DNA of 64,000 nucleotides. It comes from Candidatus Tectimicrobiota bacterium. Lineage in GTDB: Bacteria > JACPUC01. This document shows positions 54,362 to 61,471 of this stretch, piece after piece (position 1 is the stretch's first letter; every line of letters starts with the position of its first letter). The DNA lies in NCBI GenBank assembly GCA_016192455.1, contig JACPUC010000009.1, forward strand, positions 1 to 64,000. Reading direction: 5' to 3'. The notes under the pieces were generated by a model. The model did no database searches and was not told the origin of the DNA. It worked only from the letters and a program-made list of their open reading frames with translations. The translations under genes and the position numbers were made by a program.

Positions 54362-57256
54362 TTTTGCTCACCGATAAAGCCGCGGATGAGAGTTTGCGCG
54401 TTCCACGGGTCGGTGATCTCGATGAACGCCCAGCGCCCGAAGCCGCCGTGGTTGTTGACCGCCGGCGCCCACAGGTTGCGCGCCGTACTCACCTTCGCCT
54501 CCTTCTCGGCCCTTCGCTCACCCGTCACCTCGATGATGAGGTTCAGCAGGTCGTCCGGCCCGCGGCCGTCGTCGACGCGGGCGATGAAATCGGGATGGTA
54601 CTGCTTCTCCTCGTTGAAGAGCGTGTAGGGGATCGTGAAGCCGAGGTTCTGGTTCTTCACGTAGGCGGCGACCTCCTCCATCTCCTCCAGGCTCTCGGCC
54701 ATCTTCTGCTCCCAGGAGCCGGTGTCGGCCACCACGTGCGACACATGGCATTTGTCGGGGCGGGTGTCGTAGGTGCTGCGCCGCGTGGTGAAATCGACGT
54801 AGCGGGTCGAGCCGAGGGTGTCGTAGGGGTGCAGGATCGGCTTCAGGCGCGGCTCGCCGCCGGAGGAGGCAACGATGGCCCGGTAGACGCGGTCGGCGGC
54901 GTCGTGCGCCCACTCGACGAGCAGGAGGAGCTGCGGGAAGGTGTTGTCATGGCAGGTGACGCATTCATCCAGCCAACGCTTGGTGATGCCGAGCACCTGC
55001 GGGAAGAGCCAGGGCTTGTCGTTGCCGTCATCGTCGCGAAAGTATTTCTCCAGCGTCAGCTTTCCCAGAAGGAAGGCGACCTCGTTCATGCGCCTGCGCT
55101 TCAGGTCGTCCAGGGTGAGGATGACGGTCTCCCCCACGATAGGGGCGTTCTCGGTCTTCGTCGGCAGGTCGTGCGTGCTCAGGGTGAGGTTCGAGTCCTC
55201 CGTGAACATGGCGCTGAGGCGCTGCGTGGGCAGATCGTAGCGGTACCCGAGCAGGCGCGGGAAGGTGATCTCGCAGGCGATGCGCTCCTCCAGGGCGCGC
55301 ACGCGGGTGGTCTGCCGCCCCGGCTGCGGTCCCTTCGTTGAGCCGGAGCAGGGGATGAAATCGAAGGGGACGCCGTAGACCTCGGCATACTCCGGCTCGA
55401 AGCAGCCGTCGTCGTTCAGGGCGTAATCCATGCGGCGCAGCGCCCGGCCCACCACCTGCTCGCAGAGGAGCTGCGTGCCGAAGGCGCGCACGCCGAGGAT
55501 GTGGGTCACGGTGTTCGCGTCCCAGCCCTCGGTGAGCATGGAGACGCTGACCACGCAGCTTCTCGGGGTCGCGCCCCGGAAAGCGCTGGCGGTACTCCGC
55601 CTTGAACTCCTCGATCTCCCTGGCGGCGATCTTCTTGAACTCGGCGCTCATGCCCTCGCCGGATTCAAGCTGCTGGCTGTCCACGAGGATGGTGTTGGGA
55701 CGGCGCAGCCAGCCGCCGCGGCCGTCGTCGTTGCGGAAGAACTTCAGGTTGCCGGCTTGCACCAACGTCGTGTCCCCGAGCGGCTTTTCCCAGCCGGCGA
55801 TGTAGTCGAACACCAACTTCGAGACGTTCGTGTTGTTGCAGACGACGATGAAGACAGGCGGGGTGAGGTTCGTAGCCGTGGCCGTCGAGCTTGCTTCCCA
55901 CAGGCGGTAGTACTGCTCATAGTTGCCGTAGAGGCTTTGCAGCGCCCCTTCCAGCTCCTTGGGAAGCTGCGGTTCGCCCACCACCGCCTCGGTCTTGCGG
56001 CCTTTGCGAGGCAGGTGTTCGCGGATCCGCGGCCAGAGGTTGCGGTAGGTGGGCTGCTCGCCAATCATGGAGTCATCCGCCACCGGCACGCGCGGCACCT
56101 TGACGATGCCTGATTCGATGGCGTCGATGAGGGAAAAGTCCGAAACCACCCAGGGAAAGAGCGTCCCCTCCTTGTAGCCGGAGCCGCGCAGGAAGAAGGG
56201 GGTGGCCGAGAGGTCGTAGATGACCTTGGCGCCGAGTTTCGCCTTCACCGCCTCAAGGCCGGAAATCCAGACGCGCGCCTCCTCGTTGCGCGTCTCCGCT
56301 TCCCTGCGTTCGTCGCTGCTCAGTTTCTCCTCATCGGTTTCGGGACGGCGCCGGTAGCAATGGTGCGCCTCATCGTTGAGAACGACGATGTTCTTTTTGC
56401 CGCCGAGCTCGCGGCAGGCGCGCCGCACCATCTGCTGAGGCGTTTCGGTGAACGCTCCATCGGCGCCCTGGGCGAGAATCGCCTTGGTGAGTTTGCCGGC
56501 GGCGACCTTCTCCCGCGGTTGGAAGGCGTGGAAGTTCGTGATGATGATCTTGGCCTGCTCCAGCCGTTCCATCTGGTGAGCCGGCAGGAGGTCCCACTGG
56601 CGGTAGTAGTTGTTGGGGTCGTTCGGCAGCAACACGCGCAGGCGGTCGCGCACGGTGATGCCGGGGGTGACGATGAGGAAGGTGTCGGAGAAGAGCTTAC
56701 CCTGGCGATCGGCCAGCTTGTTCAGCATGTGCCAGGCGATGAGCATGGCCATGACGACGGTCTTTCCGGTGCCGGTGGCCATCTTCATGGCGAGGCGCGG
56801 CAGGCCGGGGTTGGCCGCGTCGTTGGCGTCGCGCAGGTGGTTCGCAAGCCATTCGTCGCCGCACTTCGCCGCCGCCTCGGTGAGGTAGATGACCGTCTCA
56901 ACCGCCTCAATCTGGCAGAAGAAGAGCTTTGTATCGCGCTCGGGGTTGGTCCAGTACTTCAGCAGCTCGCGGGTCGTCGAGGTGATGCCGTGGTACTTCC
57001 CCCGCCGCCACAGGGCGACGCGCTCAGGGATGCGGTTGACGGTCTGGTTCTCTTCAAGACGGTCTTTCGTCCATTCGCCGTAGAGGTCGAGCTGCTTGCC
57101 GCGCTTCCTGGGCCGCGGCACCGGCACGAAGTAGGCGCTGCTGCGCCGTTCCTCGATGATCTCGTCGGTAATGCCGTCGTCGTCGAACTTGAAGTGGCGC
57201 CGCGGCTCCGCAAAGGGAGAGTTGAGGATGGGGTTTTCGATGACGACTGGAGGCAT
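54358..57256 (-). pseudogene. Res-type restriction helicase (BPTD_3080-like), disrupted by an internal deletion/frameshift
   Basis: The frame from ATG 57256 (MPPVVIENPILNSPF) carries Walker A MATGTGKT, motif II LNDEAHH and motif III DLSATPFF. It runs in correct sequence to FPGRDPEKL near 55562, after which it becomes Arg/His-rich noise. The continuation lies in another frame from VVSVSMLTEGWDANTVTHIL (55554) with motif VI EQVVGRALRR, to the stop at 54358 after VEIT..IGEQK-type sequence. From memory, homologues of about 990 residues carry roughly 24 more residues at the junction. A deletion of about 70 bases therefore shifted the frame. Restriction activity is probably lost while methylation could persist. 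Confidence 0.8.
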
Positions 57257-57348
57257 GGGGTGGGCTCCGTCTCTCCGCGTCCTCCGCGTCTCCGCGGTGC
57301 GTTACTGCTCGTAGTGGGCGGGCCCGCGGCGCCTTACCGTTTCCTGTT

Positions 57349-57561
57349 TCAACGAGCTTGCGGAACCGATTCGAACAGCAGCCGCCGGATGTCGATCTCC
57401 GGCGCTCGCTTCGAGAGGTACAGCATCTCGATGCCGACGACGCGGCCGTGCTCGTCGTAATCCACGATGATGCCGGGCGAGACTTCCTCGGAATTGCTGG
57501 CGGGCGCTTCGCCCAAGGTCAAGTGCAGGGCGTCGGCCTGTTGATCCACTTTGAGCTTCAT
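57349..57561 (-). CDS. DUF2283 domain protein
   Basis: This 70-residue protein starts MKLKVDQQADALHLTL and contains SEEVSPGIIVDYDEHGRVVG and IEMLYLSKRA, the classic DUF2283 pattern. ATG 57561 is chosen over 57591 because GGAGG stands 8-10 bases before it and DUF2283 proteins begin exactly there. These small proteins often accompany DUF4258 toxins as putative antitoxins. No partner is recognisable here, though a short open stretch ending at about 57600 (IESLKVMDLCERA) might be its remains. It is upstream of the Res gene on the same strand. Confidence 0.85.
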   Translation of the reverse strand: MKLKVDQQADALHLTLGEAPASNSEEVSPGIIVDYDEHGRVVGIEMLYLSKRAPEIDIRRLLFESVPQAR

Positions 57562-57881
57562 GGGATGATCCTCCTTCACGACGTACTCCATCTCACGCCC
57601 GCTCGCAAAGGTCCATCACTTTCAGGCTCTCGATGCCCGAGTGGCCCGCGCCGCCCGCGGCGTCTTACCGTTCCGTACCGTGTCGCCCCTTTCTATACCA
57701 TTTCCACGGGATGGTGAGCAAAGGAATAACCCGCACACAAAACGGTCTAGCTCGCCGGCTCAACGCTCCCCTCATCGCCCTGCTCGGGATCCAACTTCTC
57801 GCCTTGGCTCACGCTGAAAGCAGCAGGGGGGAAGCAGGAGGGGGCGGGTGGAGGGGATAGGGGGGCGCTCAAGCAGATGCG
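57562..57881. other. Intergenic region upstream of the second restriction module
   Basis: About 320 bases with a candidate promoter at 57692-57721. A motif cccgcggcgtcttaccgtt (about 57653-57671) echoes cccgcggcgccttaccgtt at about 57323-57341, on the other side of the DUF2283 gene. No gene was recognised. Confidence 0.4.
57692..57721 (-). promoter_or_regulatory. Candidate promoter of the DUF2283-Res-Mod module
   Basis: On the minus strand TTGCTC (57721-57716) and TATAGA (57697-57692) are 18 bases apart. They lie about 130 bases upstream of the DUF2283 start. Confidence 0.4.
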
Positions 57882-58156
57882 TTACGAGTCGATGCTCTGC
57901 TCGATGCGGACATCGAGAAGCGTCGGCCCGCCGTGCGCCAGCGCTTTTTCCAGGGCCGGCCCATCGTTTTGGCATAGCCGTCGGCCATGGAAACGGCGCA
58001 GACCTCATGCGGCGCCAGAACATAGGCCGGCTTGCCGCTCTTCATCACGGCGTCGGTAAGCCCCATGCCGCTGGCGCCGGGCACGGCGAAGAGATGCTCC
58101 ACACCCGCCGCCGTCAAGGCGGCGGCGCGGGCCTCGCCGCCAGTCATCCGAGCCAC
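57882..58156 (-). pseudogene. Collapsed thiamine-diphosphate enzyme (acetolactate-synthase-like N and C ends only)
   Basis: From GTG 58156 the frame reads MTGGEARAAALTAAGVEHLF, then AVPGASGMGL and LAPHEVCAVSMADGYAK, the N-terminal pyrimidine-binding end of an acetolactate-synthase-type enzyme, including the catalytic Glu region. After about residue 67 the frame is wrong. A second frame supplies LEKALAHGGPTLLDVRIEQ to a TAA at 57882-57884, the typical extreme C-terminus. Enzymes of this family have about 540 residues, so most of the gene has been deleted, leaving both ends fused out of frame. Confidence 0.75.
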
Positions 58157-58220
58157 GCCTCACTCCCTTGCCGGCATCGTTCCCATGCAACCTTCAGCGC
58201 CGCGGCGCAAGCCCTTTCCC

Positions 58221-59237
58221 TCAACGGATGAAGGAGAGGTCCAGATATTTTTCGATCTCGATCTTCTGATCGATGAAGCCAAGGGTCTTGAGGAGGTCCA
58301 GGTCTTTCTGCAAAGCCTTTACATCAGGAACCGCCTCGGTATTCTGGTAGAAATCGGCCTTCTGGAAGGCGTACGGCTTCAAGCTCTGTTTGGGTCTCTT
58401 GGTGAAACGCGCGGTGATATCAAGAGCCTCATCCAGGTTGGCGGGATCGCGGAACCATTTCAGCGCCGTCTTGTAATCGGCGTAGAACTCTTTTACGGCG
58501 GCGCTATTCTTTTGCAGGAATTCCGTGCGCGCCACGTGGACCAACATTTGGCTCGGGCCGATAGCGTCGAGGGAAGAGAAGAGAACCCGCAGGCCCCCCT
58601 TCGCCTTGGCGCGGTAGAAGAAGGCCGGTATCAGCACCGCCATATCAATCTTCTTCTCCCTAAGCATGGCCTCCTGGTTTGGGAAGGTGACCTCGACGAA
58701 CGAATAGTCTTTCGGATAATGGAGGCCAGACTTCAAAAGCATTGCCCTGGCGGCGAAGTCGATCCCTGTTCCAAGGGCGTTCGTGCCGAGTACTTTTCCG
58801 CGCAGGTCTTCAACCTTCTTGATGCTTGAGTCTTCAAGAACGACCCAGTAGGGCGAGCCATAGCCTGGCGCGTACCCAGCTAAGCCAGAGACCACCTTCA
58901 AATCCAATTTCGCCCGAAGGAGGGCGGAGGCCAGGGCAGGGAAGGACATGTAGCTCAAATCGAGCTCTTTCGCGGCGAGGGCAGGGATGGGAGCGGAGCC
59001 GCCACGGAACTGAACCAATTCTACGGTGTACGTCTTCCCATAGTTCTTGAGGATATCTTTTTTTTCAAACAACAGAGGCGTAGGGTCAGTGGGGAGTTCT
59101 CCGTAGCCGATCTTTATCTTGACTGGAGCCTGTGCCCCGGCCTCGGCGCCAAGCAGCGATGAGACCAGGAGCATGGCGATCAACAGCAAGCTGAAGCAGA
59201 GCGCGGCGGTCTTGGTCGTGCGTGCAGTGCGAGTCAT
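58221..59237 (-). CDS. NMT1/THI5-like ABC transporter substrate-binding protein
   Basis: This 338-residue exported protein has a Sec signal (ALCFSLLLIAMLLVSSLLGA, cleavage after about GAEAGAQA). The mature part starts KIKIGYGELPTDPTPLLFEK. The body has LAAKELDLSYMSFPALASAL, DLRGKVLGTNALGTGIDFAA and KKIDMAVLIPAFF, the pattern of SsuA/TauA/THI5-type binding proteins. ATG 59237 follows GAGGGAGC. No permease or ATPase gene is adjacent. Its ligand is likely related to the neighbouring nitrilase and the lost thiamine enzyme: a nitrile, amide, sulfonate or aromatic. Confidence 0.85.
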   Translation of the reverse strand: MTRTARTTKTAALCFSLLLIAMLLVSSLLGAEAGAQAPVKIKIGYGELPTDPTPLLFEKKDILKNYGKTYTVELVQFRGGSAPIPALAAKELDLSYMSFPALASALLRAKLDLKVVSGLAGYAPGYGSPYWVVLEDSSIKKVEDLRGKVLGTNALGTGIDFAARAMLLKSGLHYPKDYSFVEVTFPNQEAMLREKKIDMAVLIPAFFYRAKAKGGLRVLFSSLDAIGPSQMLVHVARTEFLQKNSAAVKEFYADYKTALKWFRDPANLDEALDITARFTKRPKQSLKPYAFQKADFYQNTEAVPDVKALQKDLDLLKTLGFIDQKIEIEKYLDLSFIR

Positions 59238-59346
59238 CTGGTGCTCCCTCTCTCCATCCGAGTGATAGCGCTCCCCCAACTATCCATGAAGCCTCTAAGA
59301 GTTTCAGGACCCGCAACCTCCTTGGGCGCCCCTTTCGTAAGGCGTG

Positions 59347-60408
59347 CTACCCCTTTCTTTTCGTAGGAGTATAGATACCTCGTTGCTTCAACGCCTCGAT
59401 GCTGCGTCGGTAAATCGCGATCCTCTCCGGCCTCTTCCCTGGCGGCTCGTTCAGGTAGAGATTCTTGGGGTAGATCGGCTGGTCATACATCAGCCGATAC
59501 TGCTCCATGCGCAGGTCCTTCAACCAGTTACCGAAGAGAACCTTCTCACGATACTCGCGCAGCGCTTCGATGTCGATCAGGCCGACGACGTAGGAGGGAC
59601 CGCCGGTGGAGCGCTTCGAGCGTACATCGCCCATGTAGTCCACGACCATGGAATGACCATGCACGTCAAGCGGCTCATCGGCATCCCCCATCTGATAGCG
59701 GCCCGCGATGGAGGGGGCGATGACATAGCAGGAGTTATCCAGGGCCCGCGCTCGGTTCTGTACCTCCCACCAGCCGAAGCCTACCCAAGGTTCCGGATAG
59801 GTGGAACGGTAGATGATCTCGGCGCCGTTCAACGCCAGTCCGCGCGCCGTCTCTGGGTAACTGCCATCCATGCAAACGAGGGTGCCGATCTTGCCAATCT
59901 CGGTGTCGGCAACGGGGTAGAAGGCGTTGAGGTCCTGGCCATACAGCTCCACCCATTTGTCCCAAACGTCGTGAGGCGTCAGGGAGTGCTCGTACGGCCA
60001 CATCTGCAACTTGTGGTACTTGTGGATGATCTCCCCCTTCGGGTCGATGATGAAGGCAATGTTGAAGAACCGATCCTCGAACTCGGGCTCGCGCGCCCGC
60101 ACCTGGCCGATAATGTAGCACTGGAACTCCCTGGCCTTCTCAGCCAGGATGGCGGTCTCCTCGCCGGGGACGGTGGTGTGCAACTCGCGCGCCGCCTTGA
60201 CGTGATCCCAATCGAAGATGGAATCAGTGAAGCCTTGAATCGCGCCTTCGCCAAGGGTGATCAGCTTGACCGGGAACTCGAGCGACCCCATCATGTAGGC
60301 GCTCTTCATCACTTTGCAGATGTGGTCGAGGTTTCTTTTACAGTCAGCTCTCGTCTCGATATTTCGCGTCGTTGTCTGCAAGGCGATCGCCGAGTATTGT
60401 TCCACCAT
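59347..60408 (-). CDS. Nitrilase/aliphatic amidase-like carbon-nitrogen hydrolase
   Basis: This 353-residue nitrilase-superfamily enzyme has all three catalytic residues: Glu54 in ITLGEGAIQGF, Lys133 in HKYHKLQMW and Cys179 in LVCMDGSYPE. The later blocks GFGWWEVQNRARALDNSCYV and GRYQMGDADE also fit. The length and the C-terminal extension resemble aliphatic amidase (AmiE) and related ureidopropionase-like members. It would hydrolyse a nitrile or amide to a carboxylate plus ammonia. It lies 109 bases upstream of the binding-protein gene and 84 bases downstream of the decarboxylase-like gene on the same strand. Confidence 0.9.
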   Translation of the reverse strand: MVEQYSAIALQTTTRNIETRADCKRNLDHICKVMKSAYMMGSLEFPVKLITLGEGAIQGFTDSIFDWDHVKAARELHTTVPGEETAILAEKAREFQCYIIGQVRAREPEFEDRFFNIAFIIDPKGEIIHKYHKLQMWPYEHSLTPHDVWDKWVELYGQDLNAFYPVADTEIGKIGTLVCMDGSYPETARGLALNGAEIIYRSTYPEPWVGFGWWEVQNRARALDNSCYVIAPSIAGRYQMGDADEPLDVHGHSMVVDYMGDVRSKRSTGGPSYVVGLIDIEALREYREKVLFGNWLKDLRMEQYRLMYDQPIYPKNLYLNEPPGKRPERIAIYRRSIEALKQRGIYTPTKRKG

Positions 60409-60492
60409 GTTCCACTACTCCTTCACTGTTTCCCGCGCCGGAAGGCCATCCAGCTTCGCGCCTCTGAACGGCAACGGCCGAAGCGCCAGCCT

Positions 60493-60870
60493 TCAGGAAA
60501 ACTCCTTGCCCATGGCTTCCAACTCGTCGGCCAACGCTTCAATGCCGGCCCACAATGTCGGCAGGCCGGACGGGATGGTCGCCGTCTCGATGGCTTCCAG
60601 GACCTCCTTCGGCGTGGCGCCGCAGAGCAGCGCGCGCTTGATGTGCACGCGCGTGCCGCGGGCGCTCCCTTTCGCCGTGGTGACGGCGACCATGATGAGC
60701 TCCTTGATCTTCCGCGACAACGCCGCGTCCTCGCGCGCGAATGTCGCATCAGCATAGAAGCCCTTCAAGGCCTTGAAGTATTCGGGATCAAACTTGCTGA
60801 CCAGTTCGTATCCCCGATGATTGACGCCCATAGTGTCCTTCTGAAATTCCTGCAAGAGGTCCGTCGCCAT
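60493..60870 (-). CDS. Carboxymuconolactone-decarboxylase-like (AhpD-fold) protein
   Basis: This 125-residue all-helical protein has the CMD core LSRKIKELIMVAVTTAKGSA, then TRVHIKRALLCGATPKEVLE. His76 of the family motif is kept. The two Cys of the CxxC-x3-H peroxidase motif are Ser69 and Gly72, so it is a non-peroxidase CMD type. ATG 60870 gives MATDLLQEFQ; the longer upstream frame is Arg-rich. It is probably the first gene of the nitrilase group. Its function in these clusters is unknown. Confidence 0.87.
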   Translation of the reverse strand: MATDLLQEFQKDTMGVNHRGYELVSKFDPEYFKALKGFYADATFAREDAALSRKIKELIMVAVTTAKGSARGTRVHIKRALLCGATPKEVLEAIETATIPSGLPTLWAGIEALADELEAMGKEFS

Positions 60871-61471
60871 ACCTGATCTCCTCCTTTCGAGCCGGTGGCG
60901 CGAGAGGTGACGGGCGCGAGAACTAGCCACGTAAGGTTACACTGACCCTGATCTCGGGTTACGCTTGGGGTTCTGGGAGGGATCGATAACTCTACGACTG
61001 CCGGGGTCCACGCACCCCAGGGAAGCTTCGTGCGAAGAGACCGTCGTCTGCTCGATGCGGACCTGGGCCGGGTGCTTCCTCTCAAGAGAGAAAGCCACCC
61101 CTCGGGCGATGCTCTGGCCGGCAATAAGCCGCCCCACCGCCCGGCGCTTGCCTCGCGGAGCTTGCGGGGCGCAGCCTTCCGGCAATGACCCAGGTAGGTC
61201 TAAACATGGCACACCTTGCACGCCGGCGCAAGGGCCTCCGCCCGATCACCGACATGGGGCGGGAGGTACAAGCTTCGTGGACACAACTCAAGCTGATAGA
61301 AAGAGACAATCAATTCCTGTATGATTGCCAGGAGCAAGAGTGCGAGCGAATGCTGCCGGGAGAGTCGTCGGAGGTGGTGAGCCACGGCTCCCCGGATCGA
61401 ACCCTTGCCTGCCACGGGCAGCGCCACGCCCTGCCAGGCGCCAGGCGCGCCGCACGGCGGGAGCCAGTGTG
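60871..61471. other. Divergent intergenic region upstream of the sensor kinase
   Basis: About 600 bases. A 16-bp sequence tctgctcgatgcggac at 61047-61062 is identical to 57896-57911 in the thiamine-enzyme remnant. In the same minus-strand frame the surrounding reading is QVRIEQTT, so a second C-terminal remnant may lie here. No intact gene was recognised. Confidence 0.4.

Noticed and set aside
50960-57760. A prophage or integrative element at tRNA-Thr
   Set aside because: No integrase, phage structural or replication gene is present, and the possible att repeat is only 10 bases.
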